DNA from: Tricholomella constricta
Lineage: Eukaryota; Basidiomycota; Agaricomycetes; Agaricales; Lyophyllaceae
Direction of reading: 5' to 3'
Length of the DNA stretch: 64,000 bases
Assembly (NCBI GenBank): GCA_013368375.1
Contig: JAACJP010000015.1
Location: 310,001-374,000 of the forward strand
Each line of letters starts with the position of its first letter. The stretch's first letter is position 1. The notes beneath the pieces were generated by a model. It saw only the letters and a list, made by a program, of their open reading frames with translations, was not told the origin of the DNA and ran no database searches. This document shows positions 35,914 to 46,009 of the stretch, in pieces. The translations under genes and the position numbers were made by a program.

Positions 35914-36146
35914 ACTGGATCACTGGCATCAACGCTCACGGTGCCGATCCTCTTACAAAGGACGAAGATAAATTTTCGGAGAACAACTGGGGCACACCTA
36001 CCCAGGCCTATATCCTGTCGGTTTAGAAGTGAGTCCGGAATTGTCCCCGCGATTTGCTGTTTGACGACAGTCTCCCCCTGTCTCCACGTCTTCACAGCTT
36101 TCTTCCGCTCCTCCTCCACGGCTAATTCGGCTTGAGACATCGCCAT
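35914..36146 (-). pseudogene. retrotransposon gag-like (UBN2-type) fragment fused to MFS copy D
   Basis: From the ATG at 36146 the minus strand reads ERKKAVKTWRQGETVVKQQI, then AGTIPDSLLNR, a GT-AG gap, and RIGTVSVD. This resembles the start of Copia-type UBN2 gag (a Trp-containing helix, then xIPDSLxxRI, then xVDx). It replaces the first membrane exon of the transporter and runs into the MFS exon at about 35913. No LTR, protease or reverse transcriptase was seen nearby. The resemblance is my judgement from wording, not an alignment score. Confidence 0.45.
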
Positions 36147-36480
36147 GATGATCGTTCAGTCTATTGGGTCTTGTGGTTCTAAGCCAGTACCGTCGAGATG
36201 ATCAAGAAGACCGCGAGCATCGACAGACCAAGCAAACCCGTAATATACTAAATCAACGCACGTTCACCGTTCCGTTCGTATTTCCAACATTGCCGTGTTA
36301 GCCCAAAGAAAGGAGAGATAGTGGAGAGATTGAAGTCAGTCAGACCGACTTACATAAGACTCGTAGACACCGTTCACGGACGTTCATCCCAGTCGATTTT
36401 CCAGGGTCATCCCCCTTTCCTCGTCGACAGCAAGCGGCGCCTCCTTTCCGTTGTCCACATCTGACCAAGCGGAGGCCACT

Positions 36481-39415
36481 ATGAATCTTGGTGATGACGA
36501 TCTTCGGCTTCTCTGCGTTATCCAAGGCGAAACCGAGGCGTTTCCAATTGATGTTAAAAGGTCATCGTGGCACAATCCCGAGTTCATAGTGGACGACCTG
36601 AAGAAGAGGATACTAGAGGAGCGAAAACAAGGTTCATTAGCTGCCGTCGGTTCCCACAGCCTGGAACTCTGGAAGGTGCGTGCTATCGACGAATCGCGAT
36701 GCGATATGTCTTATTTCCCGTCTTTTTAGCCCAGAGAGGGGAATCCTATCATTTCGAGACCGAAACAGACTCTGCCCATACGTGTCGCATCTGCTAGGGA
36801 ATCCGGGGAGGAACTAGATCCTACGGACAGCGTCTTCACCGTTTTCCGAGGCCAACCTTCCCTGGATCATTTACACGTTGTTGTAGTACGGAAACCGGAA
36901 ACTGGTGGGTGACGGTCCCTTTCCGTGGTTGAACATCGCTGATAGGTTCTCGTGCCAAAATTGCCTCCTTTACCATTCCAACTGCCCTCGCAACCGCATC
37001 TCACCATTCCCCTCTGCTCCATGTATATGCTCCGTTCGTCCGTCACCTACTTTTCCCTCCATCTATTCCGCTCTCTCCCTCACATCGACTGCCACGGCGT
37101 ATCTCGTACTTTTAAATTGGTTCGCCCAACCATGTTACTCTCATTACCATCTCTCGTCGTCTGAATGTTCCCGACCCACGTCTGTCAAATGGCCTCGTCG
37201 CGTCCGTCACCGCATGGACCCGACCCCCCCCCCCCCCCACCCGCACTATCAGCCCTCGGTAAGCATCATCGTTATTTATTAAACTCTAAAAAAAAGGAAC
37301 ACCAACCTACTTCTCTGTGATAGGTAAGCATGCACTCCAACACGATTTGGATAAGTCAAAGAGAGTGAAAAGGGGACTGTTGCTGCCTACTGAAGGTGAC
37401 TTTCGCTTGAACTTCTATAAGGCTATTTTCATGAAACACCGTAATCCCATTGCAATAGCCCAAATCTCTGCACTGCATACGGCGATACAGAATATAAATG
37501 AGAATCACAACTGGTATTCCAACCCTGCGAATCTCGGTCGCCTTCCTTTCCTCCATTTGTACAATCAGCTACCCGTGGATCGATTTGACTTCAACGATAA
37601 TTTACTATTCACATACATGGGCCGCGAGTCCTTTGCTGAAGTGTGGAGCAACGTCAAGAGTTTGAAAAGCTGGCAGGGCACAAGGCTTGATATCGAAGGA
37701 ACCATCGGCTACGGGAAGTCATATATTCTTGCAGCGTTGGCGGCATTTCTATCCCGATCCGGAAAACGGCCAGTGTACATTCCCGACTGCTGGGAATTAC
37801 TAAAGGACGACGTCCCCTATATTCAATCTGCATTGCTCTCCGCTTTCTCCGAGCCATCTTCGACCTCCACACGCGACGACATCCGAGCTTTCGAATCACA
37901 TGACGATATTATTCAGTTCTGTGGCTCTCTACCACACGAGAAGTCCTTGTATTTCATTATTGATCAGAAGAACGCCTTGGATCGAGAAGACGACAACAAA
38001 GGCACCGCTAGTAACGACAAGAAGCAGGCTGTTTCTACATTATTGGACAAGATCGCTCGTGGTCATTTAGTCATCACCAGTGCATCAGCTAATTATCAGA
38101 CAGCATTGGAAGTGATGTCTAGGCATCATAGCGAAAGGACGTTATCTCTGAGGGGTGGAATGTCTCGAGTAAGCAAACATTCAGTTTATTCCTATAATAT
38201 TCAATTTTCTTTCCATCCTCACAGATTGAGATGGACCACTGGTGGCAACATTATTTCTCTACAAAACCCGACGACGAGGCTCGTGCCAGCAATATTCAGG
38301 AAGCAGGCCGATTCGAACCCGACGACAACTTCACTGGTACTATCAGTTTTGCTAAAGCGTACAAATTCGAACCCGATGATAAGGGCAGGATTGAATATCT
38401 TACTGGATGCATCCCCCTCCTTCTCCGACCCGTCCTTACCTTGTCCCGAAGTGTGATATTCGAACATGTGGATGAGTTTGAGGAGCGGATGTTGAGAAGT
38501 CGTGAACTCCGTGATGTCGGAATGCACGTTCGAGCCTTTGCGAAAATGAAACGTGATAAGTCGGACGCCGCATATCAGTGAGCAGGCATTATTTCTTATC
38601 AGTTTTCGTCGCTGAATTTACCAAATGAAAGGGACCACATACTTGCTGTGTACAAATGTTTAACCTCGTCCGCCATTCGTCGAGGCCAGGCCCCCTTATC
38701 ATCAATTGACCATCAGTATTTTTATTTTGATGGTGAGGGCGTTGGCCATTGCACCTGTGGTATTTCCCGGGACATCGCTGCTACCGTTCTTCGCAATTCC
38801 ACTCCGGAGAAATTTCTGGATACTCCGTGGCTCGATTCTGTGATATCACCCAACTCAGGAAATCCCTCCGTCAATGGATACGCTGTAGAACTGTCCTGTC
38901 TCAGCGCCATCGAACACTTTGGCTTGCATTACGGAAAGCTTCAATGGGATCCCATACAGGCCACGACATTTGACGGAGATATCTTCAATCACCTTCCCAT
39001 AAACTTGAAGGACTCCAGATCTCTTTTCATTCCCGACCATCCGTACTCTAAGCACATCGACGCTCTCTACCTTGCCATCGACGTTAAAGCGAAAACCGTG
39101 TTCGTGGCACCGATACAAGTCACGATTGGCAAACGACCAAAACGGCAAAAACCAGAACCTCTATTCTATGCAAACTGGGCCCGATGGCAAGTACTATTCT
39201 ATCGAGGCTTTCGCAAATCGACAACGTCTGTATGGATCGTCGATGACATACCGAGTTGGGAACAAGTAGAGGGCAAATGGAGAGACACGACGTCAGGCGT
39301 TCACGCGGTTGACCCAAGCCGTGAATCTGTCGCCATACCGGTAGCCAACGTGTATCAGCCGCTGGCTGATGTTCTTGCGCGCAGCAGAGGTAAACCCTGG
39401 AATCACTCTGGATGA
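36481..39415 (+). CDS. Crinkler (CRN)-type protein: UBL header, P-loop NTPase, nuclease-like C-terminus
   Basis: Five exons in phase: 36481-36675, 36730-36904, 37324-38168, 38225-38577, 38632-39415; 783 residues. Residues 1-123 are a ubiquitin-like CRN header: LRLLCVIQGETEAFPIDV, a charged helix, LELWK, TDSVFTVF and HVVVVRKP. Residues about 240-400 are an AAA/STAND-like NTPase with Walker A GTIGYGKS (about 249-256) and Walker B LYFIIDQKNALD (about 333-344), then LVITSASAN. LTGCIPLLLRPVL follows. The C-terminus has a restriction-endonuclease-like pattern: E in NGYAVELSC (about 608), D in HIDALYLA (about 667) and APIQVTIGK (about 682), where Q-x-T stands in for E-x-K. CRN proteins act in host or competitor nuclei in oomycetes and chytrids; in basidiomycetes their role is unknown. 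No signal peptide. Intron 2 is 419 bases, far longer than the others here. Confidence 0.82.
37189..37258 (+). other. possible alternative first exon of the Crinkler gene
   Basis: Inside intron 2 an ATG opens MASSRPSPHGPDPPPPPPAL and ends at a good GTAAGC donor. It is in the correct phase to join the acceptor at 37323. Used this way, it would make a product with the NTPase and nuclease-like parts but no ubiquitin-like header. No expression evidence is available. Confidence 0.35.
37224..37238 (+). repeat. poly-C tract of 15
   Basis: Homopolymer in Crinkler intron 2, within the possible alternative exon; its length decides the frame of that exon and is prone to slippage or sequencing error. Confidence 0.9.
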
Positions 39416-39605
39416 CTTCGAGTATCTTCTTGGCGGTGACACTTACTCTATAACACGAAGTTCTCAATCACAGTATCCAGAGGGTCGAACATAGCACCGA
39501 ATTGTTAGGGGCGGAGGAGTAATATATATTATGAAAACAACTTGGCGTCGAAGACGCGCAGGGGTGGGGGGGCCTCGCCCTAGATTATACAAGTAGCAGT
39601 AGCCT

Positions 39606-41506
39606 TTATGGCTTTTTGAGCTGCCCCCGGAGAGTCGGCGGGAGCAAGAGAGACATGGACCACCCTGCCAGCACGATCCCCACAACGATGGCATACACCA
39701 TGTACCCACCTACAAGCTGCTTCTGCAGCGAGATGGAGAAGAGCGAGGACGCTATTGTAGGAGCTAGAGTCCGGACGACGGAGCTCATCATCTGCGAGAG
39801 CCCGTTCACGGCCCCAAGAGCAGCGTTGCCGGGTGCAGCGTCCAAGATAAATAGTTGGGCACACCCTGTCAATTGACGATGAGTAAGATTCGTGGATGGC
39901 TAAGAATCGTGGAGGCGCACCATAAGACATGCATGCCAAGCAGTGTAATGAGAGTTGTGCGACAAGAACACACCATACTTTAGCGTCGACGTGGCCTGCC
40001 CTTTTGGCCAGGATACTCATGAGAGGATACCCCGTGAAAGTTGTGGCGAAGAAGGCGAAGCAGATGATGTATGTTCTGCGGGGACCGAGCCATTTCACAA
40101 CCTGGCTGAAAGCGACCACCTGGAAGACCGCATTGCATATGCCCCAGGTCCCCATGATCATGCCGATGGTGAAGGAATCAAAACCCAGTCCTCCCAGTGG
40201 AACTGAAGTCGACAGCATGAGCGGTAGCAAAACTTGATGGCTCTGATCGAGGAAACAATAGAAGCCGTGGTTGGCCAGCGGAATGAGAAGGGAGCGAGTG
40301 AGAAGGGACCGGAATGGCGGGGGCGCGAAATCATTCGGATGGTCATAGCTTTGATCCTCGGATGAGGACGTGAAGGATCGCTGACCACTGGTTTCCTCTA
40401 TGGTTCCGTAGCCAGGAACAGGTGAACGAGGGTCCAGAAGGGGACGTTCGCGCTTAGATTCGCTCTTCTGGCGTCCGAAACATCCATTCGAATCGGAGTG
40501 AGCCTCGTGGGCTTTTCTTTGGATCGCGGAAGGCAGGCTCTGGCGTTGCAAGTTATAAGCATCGACAGCGGAGAGCACAGCGATGAATAAACAGCCTACC
40601 TCAAGCAAGAAAAAATATGCATATAGGAAGGAGATAAAAGCAATCCCTCCAGCAGTAGCGCACGGAAGAAAATAAGGATAGGTGTGGAAAAACTGAATCC
40701 TTCCGATGGTATCAGGCCATTCAAGGGCTGGCCTTGCTAGGGTGCCTCCGATGAGTGGGCTGCGGGTTTCGTGTCAGCTTCCATCCACAAGACGCGATGG
40801 ACTGTTTTGTTTTATCTTACCCCAAAGTAATTCCCGTACTCCACATAGCCGGTAGCCATCCAAAAGCTATTGGTACATCCGCGGGGTCGCTTATCTACCT
40901 TAGTAATAAGTCTTAGAGCATACAATGAAGCAGGGCCACACGTACTTCGACCATCATGCTCTTCGCAACACCTACATCAGCGGGGAAGAGTCGATGAATG
41001 AATAAGCAACGGAAGCGAATCAGACGCACCAACGTTTCCATTAAAGATGCCCTGCGCACATCGAGAGATTACTAACATCCAAAAATTTCGCGATAATCCA
41101 AAGGATGTCATGGCGAGAGCAAGGCCGAAAGGCCCAAGTAGCAGAACTGGTCTCCGTCCAATCTTGTCCGATAACCGGCCCCAGTGATAAACACTTAGAC
41201 ATTCTGCAAAGAAAAATATCGATTCCTGCACGTATATGAGGACGGGTGAAAGTATAAAATATTAGCGAGACCCACGATGATTCCAGCATAGTACCCGGTT
41301 TTCCGTTCGTCACCACGCGTTATTCCAGTGTCGCGTACGAACTGGTTGACGAAGGGGTAGATAACAGTGGAGTTGATCGGCTCTGTAAGCTTAAGGAGGA
41401 GGAGAATGGCAATCTGGAAAGCGGGAAAAGGTTTCTTGGGTTTCGCGGGTGTAACGGGTTCAGTCTCTGCACAGCGGCAGTCAGCCTCGCTGTCGGGGGA
41501 ATGCAT
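39606..41506 (-). CDS. MFS transporter, ZIF-like/YCR023C-type (copy E)
   Basis: Intact sister of pseudogene D. Start chosen at ATG 41504-41506 (MHSPDSEADCRC), the same position as in copy C; the frame is open upstream but has no further ATG. Features in order: PKKPFPAFQIAILLLLKLTE, GDERKTGYYAGI, FFAECLSVYHWGRLSDKIGR, SRCAQGIFNGNVG, VAKSMMVE, ISDPADVPIAFGWLPAMW, PLIGGTLARPALEWP, a long Ser/Asp-rich loop with SSSEDQSYDHPND, DQSHQVLLPLMLSTSVPLGG, and GAVNGLSQMMSSVVRTLAP, ending LRGQLKKP. All junctions checked are GT-AG and in phase. The Crinkler stop is only 190 bases from this gene's stop (convergent). Confidence 0.9.
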
Positions 41507-41573
41507 TGGAAAGAATAGGGCGGAGGGGGGTGGAAAAGGGGAAGAGTCCAAAGGGATATTTAGTACGTACCGG

Positions 41574-41581
41574 CTTATAAA
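41574..41581 (-). promoter_or_regulatory. TATA-like box of MFS copy E
   Basis: TTTATAAG on the minus strand, about 70 bases upstream of the start at 41506. Confidence 0.5.
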
Positions 41582-41935
41582 GGACAAAGACAGCAGTGGC
41601 TGACCTAGCTATGAAACTTTAATCGGCTTGTGGTGCATATTACCTGCCTGTCGCGTCGAAAACGTCTATTCGCATCTTAAATTGCGCCAAGCAGTTGCTC
41701 CGACGCGTCACAACTCGGAGCAGCATCCCGAATAACAGAATTTCAATGAACTCCACGCCGGTGAGGTGCCAGGCCCGCGGTCACGTGAGCAATATATCTC
41801 TGCCAAAGCATCCAAGTCTGCCTTCTTCGCTCACACAGCAGGCCCAGTCAGTGCAGGGACTACTACATAGTCAATGCCTGGTGGACATAGATAACCCGTC
41901 TGTCTGTTTTTATCTCACCTGTTCGCATCCCCCGA

Positions 41936-42623
41936 ATGTCCACTGATATACAATCTCCGCAACTTCTTAGATTAATGGAAGCCACTGAACCCGAAGTCAT
42001 CGACTTGACCGCTTTGTCGGACTCCTCAGAGGAAGAGGAAGAAGAAGATTCAGGACATGAAGATGAACTTGACGATGAGGCAAAATCCGAGTCAGATGAG
42101 GAAACCATCGAGGTTCCCGTTGACAGAACGTCTCGCGCGCGGCTGCACGAAGCGATCGCGGCGGTGAGCGAGGAGCGGTTACGACGCATCTTGTCCCATC
42201 TAGTCGATACCATTCCGGCCGTGGAGAGCGCGCTAACGCATGAACTGGTGATGCTCAAGAGGAAGACACAGGACGTCATATCTCGGTGGGAAGCGTGCAG
42301 CAACTGCGATGAGGAATTCGACATGGGCACGCGCAGGGAGGAAGATGAGTGTTCTTTCCATCCTGGTGCGTTATATTTTGTATGTGGCGTGATCTGATAG
42401 CCCTTACATGGGTGTTGCGTTGTACATATTAGGTGAACTGGAGGTCAACGAGGCCGAATTCGTTGACTGGGATGAGGCTTGCCACGGACCTATGGACACG
42501 GCGGACAACCGCCGATCGTATCCCGAGAACTTTACTTGGAGTTGCTGCGAAGGAAACGGGATGAGCGAAGGGTGTGTGCGAGGGATGCACCGTCCTCTAC
42601 CGAGAAAGAAACGGCGCATGTGA
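41936..42623 (+). CDS. small acidic Cys-motif protein, paralogue 1
   Basis: Two exons, 41936-42365 and 42433-42623, phase 1 junction; 206 residues. The N-terminal third is very acidic (DLTALSDSSEEEEEEDSGHE). A helical block, RLHEAIAAVSEERLRRILSH, comes next. The C-terminal part has CSNCDEEF, C-x2-HPGE, then FTWSCCEGNGMSEGCV and RGMHRP before a basic RKKRRM end. The C-x2-C, CxxHPG, CC and GC-H pattern suggests zinc binding. The basic tail could be a nuclear localisation signal. The same architecture and the same intron position occur in the next gene. An inner ATG at 41975 is an alternative start. Confidence 0.78.
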
Positions 42624-43137
42624 GAATGCGATGATCGATCGTTGGCTGGTAAGTTGCCGCTCAACCTCTTTTAGCTGCCGCGGCCTGATCGAAAACTCTT
42701 CTGAGATCCGTACGCTCCATAAAGCAACCATAACGTCCTATTCTCTACTATGCCTTTATTGTTCTGCGAGACCGCTTCAATATGTTTCATTACCGGCCGT
42801 GTGCGCAACCTCGATTCCCTTGGCGGCCTACCCCTGACATCCCGTGCCTCTCAAATCTGATTGTCTTATTCTTCAAAAGACATCAAAACTAACTTGTCTC
42901 AATTATCTTGACGGGACCCACTAACGATGGATGTGGCTGGCTCAAAGGAAGCCTAGCCCATCTGGGTTGATGGATCCTCGGCTGCGTCTTTGTCTTCCAT
43001 CCATTTATAACCCCATGCTGTTTCGTACTATTGCGCCTTCCCTTCCTGCTGTAAGTTCCTTCATCTTCAAATCTATCCGAAGTTGCCTTACTGATGCAAC
43101 TCCAAGTTCGCTTGCTAGTCAGATCCACTCCATTATC

Positions 43138-43938
43138 ATGCCGGGCAAAACACCCAAGGTTCGAAGCTTAGCGCTCAAAACAAGCACTACGCCTCGCCAC
43201 GATGCATACACGACACACGCTTCCAGCTTAGCCTCGCCCTTCCTCTGCTCCGATTCCGATAGCGACAGTCCACACACACCCTCCTACACCACAACTGTCC
43301 GGCTACGAGCCACCATCGCCACGGTCCCCGAGACTCGGCTGCGCGAGATCATGGTCCGCCTCGTCGATCGCAGCCCCGGCTTCCAGCACGCTGTCGCGAA
43401 AGAGCTTCTTGTCCCGGACACTGCCCCGCCATCGCCCCGCCGGAAACACCGCAGGACTGGCAGGCGCAGCCTTGACATGCCGGCCGAGCGCCCGTGTGCG
43501 AACTGTGGGAAGCAGATCAGGGTCGAGGAGGTCGAGGGTCAGGATGATGCAGTCTGCGTCCACCATCCAGGTGAGTATGCCTCTTGCGACGTGCGCCCAT
43601 CCCATCCCATCTCATCCGTCTTTTTCATCCGAATCATATCGTCGATCAACGACACGGAGTTGATATGCTGACATTGAATGTCTTGCTCTTTGACAGGGAG
43701 ATTGGAAGAGGAGATTTATGAATTCCCATCACGCACGCCCGAGGGCCGCGCGTTCCAGGTGCGCCGCAAGATCACGATGTGGACGTGCTGCGGCGAGGAT
43801 GCGCGGAGCCCGGGGTGCGCTTCGGCGCCGGCGCATGTGCGGGCGGGCCCCCGGGGCAGGGCACGCGCACGCGCGGCAAGTCAAGGAGTCAGTATCAGTA
43901 CCGCCGGCGGGAGTGGATGCCCGAAGGCGCGTGTATGA
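43138..43938 (+). CDS. small Cys-motif protein, paralogue 2
   Basis: Two exons, 43138-43570 and 43697-43938, phase 1 junction at the same HPG glycine as paralogue 1; 224 residues. The start ATCATGCCGG follows a long leader. Shared blocks: LRATIATVPETRLREIMVRL (against LHEAIAAVSEERLRRILSHL), CANCGKQI, CVHHPG, then WTCCGEDARSPGCASAPAH. The acidic N-terminus of paralogue 1 is replaced by a Ser/Thr-rich one, and the tail is Ala/Arg/Gly-rich. Function unknown. Confidence 0.75.
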
Positions 43939-45202
43939 TATAATTAAACTGATGTGCGTATTTATTTGGTCTGGTCAGAGAATGACGTATCTCATATATG
44001 GCTTGTATAGTGATTCGCATCCACATCTCCATCGTCTCCACTCTTTAGCTCATCTCACCTCACTTTTTTTCGCGATTCGCGATTCGCATATCCTTCGCTG
44101 TCCTTCCTTTCTTTGTTTGCCCCATGTATCAATCATACCACGCCACCCCCCCTCAACCCGACTCCACTCTGAACTGAACTGTATCCGATCTTCGGCATTG
44201 TCGCCGCCAACATATACCCGTCCTGTTTCACTCATCTCAAAAAAACTTCGGCCGAGCTCGCAACAGCAATTCGAATCTGTGATGGAAATACATCCGTCTC
44301 TGTATATACTTGACTTGCTCCAACATCAATACATCATGATCACTCGACACTCATCCACATCATGATCACTTGTGAGCCATGATGCATGATCATCCAACAT
44401 CGTAAGATCTCCTCACCGTGATTAATATTCTATCTTCGTCTTTCCCCTCGGAAATACGTGTCGTTTGGCTATGCAGCATGTATATGTTGATCTTATGAGC
44501 ATACATCAAGCTTACTGATACCAGTTCGGAGTATCCGATTCCAAGTCCTTGCCATCATATCATCCCGCCAGACCGTGACACCCGCCCGCCTTAAGGCCGT
44601 GCAACTGCAAAACATTGACCATCTTCTGATCGGGTACGTGTTTCCACGTATACGTATCAGTCAATACATTCGACCAAGTGACAGGTGCTGTGAAGGTTTC
44701 TGGGATAGTCAAAGTCTCATTGGTGGTACGCATGCTGTAGCAGATGTGTCAATGACAAAAAAAGGAATACAATGAATGAATGATGGATGGCAAAAGACGT
44801 GCGGTGCGTGATAGCGGATGCTAATATGGGGTTTGTTTGTAAGGTTGTTAAGAGCTGGCTGTGAGTAGTAAGCTAGTGGGGGTGCTAGGTGGTGGTGTCA
44901 ACATGGATAATAATGATAGGTCGGGGCTTGGTATGTATGAGTATTACATTACAATGAACGGGTGACCGATGCTGGTGAGGATGAAAAATGTCCCAAAGAT
45001 CCAAAATAAGAAAAAACGAATACAGTCGCAACGCGCCTGGGGAGGATAGGATGGTGGCACGGGGGTTGGTTATGTGGCACACAAAGGGGCCACCCAGTGT
45101 TGGTGGTGGTGGGGCCATATACAGTGGCACTCCAGCCATTGGTTGCTCCGAGGCGGAGGCGCAGCGATAGATAAAACCCTTGATCACGGCTGTAGGGGCG
45201 GC
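43939..45202. other. intergenic between convergent genes
   Basis: Long 3' flanks. Near 44335-44400 several CATGATCA/ATGATCAT words repeat and could form small hairpins. No coding frame or RNA gene supported. Confidence 0.5.
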
Positions 45203-46009
45203 TCAAGCCCCACTTTCGACCATCTCCCAGTCCTCGCCGGACACCGCGACCCACGACTTTGAGAGAACGGGGGATGTGGCGGTGGCATCAGCCATGATGA
45301 TATCCTGGGACTCGTTCTCCTGGTCCGCGACGAGGCGCTCGAGCTCCATGGTCGCGGTCATTATAGACACGGCGAGGCGCGGGCCCATGCGCAGAATCTT
45401 CTGGCCCTCGGGGGAGCCCTTCATGCTGGTCTTGATAGCCTTGCGGTAGAGGTCCGGCTCGGGCTTCGACCGCGGGAATTGAGGTCGGCCCGGGAGCGTG
45501 GAACGGGTAGGGGCAAGGGGCGAGCTCTGGCGGGGTGGGGTGTTGATAGTGGGTACTGCGCAGCGAGGATTTGGTGCGACGATGCGGATTTGGTTAGGGG
45601 TGGAGATGGGGGTGGGGGTGTTAGGTTTCGATGGCTGCGGCGCGTGGTGGCGAACGGTGGGGCGTGGAACAGGGTCAGGACGAATGCGGATGGTGATGGG
45701 CTCGACGGAGCGGTTGATCTGGGCTTTTCGACGATCGCGCTGTTCCTTGTAGTACTGCAAAGTGCGGTGATATGGCACGAGCTGGTCTGTCCTTCGAATG
45801 GTCGACGCAGGGCATATGTCGGCGAGGGTGATGTAGGACTCTGTGCGTCGGAGAGTGGCACCCATTTCAGCTGCTATGCGGGGAGCTTTTGCCGGACGTG
45901 GACTAGCGGCAAAGGCGGGCACCTGGTTTGGATAGGAAAAGGAAGAGGTGCGCTTGCGGGGCTCAGACAGCTGAAGGGAGACAGTGGAGTGAACTGCGAG
46001 GAGCGACAT
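45203..46009 (-). CDS. hypothetical protein, Pro/Arg-rich, single exon
   Basis: One uninterrupted frame of 268 codons plus stop. The N-terminus is Ser/Arg-rich. A likely helical block, YHRTLQYYKEQRDRRKAQIN, lies at about 80-99. The middle is disordered and Pro/Arg/Thr-rich. A more conserved-looking helix, AIKTSMKGSPEGQKILRMGP, comes next, and the end is SWVAVSGEDWEMVESGA, a Trp/acidic tail. The open frame of this length, the start and the ending look genuine. No family is recognised, and no membrane or secretion signal is seen. Confidence 0.65.
   Translation of the reverse strand: MSLLAVHSTVSLQLSEPRKRTSSFSYPNQVPAFAASPRPAKAPRIAAEMGATLRRTESYITLADICPASTIRRTDQLVPYHRTLQYYKEQRDRRKAQINRSVEPITIRIRPDPVPRPTVRHHAPQPSKPNTPTPISTPNQIRIVAPNPRCAVPTINTPPRQSSPLAPTRSTLPGRPQFPRSKPEPDLYRKAIKTSMKGSPEGQKILRMGPRLAVSIMTATMELERLVADQENESQDIIMADATATSPVLSKSWVAVSGEDWEMVESGA

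Noticed and set aside
42931..43137. N-terminal extension of Cys-motif paralogue 2 from 42931
   Set aside because: The extension reads as ordinary leader sequence with no resemblance to paralogue 1; the ATG at 43138 sits in a better place relative to shared blocks.
44335..44400. CATGATCA repeats as a possible CRISPR-like or origin array
   Set aside because: Only a few short, irregularly spaced words in a eukaryotic 3' flank; no regular spacer pattern.
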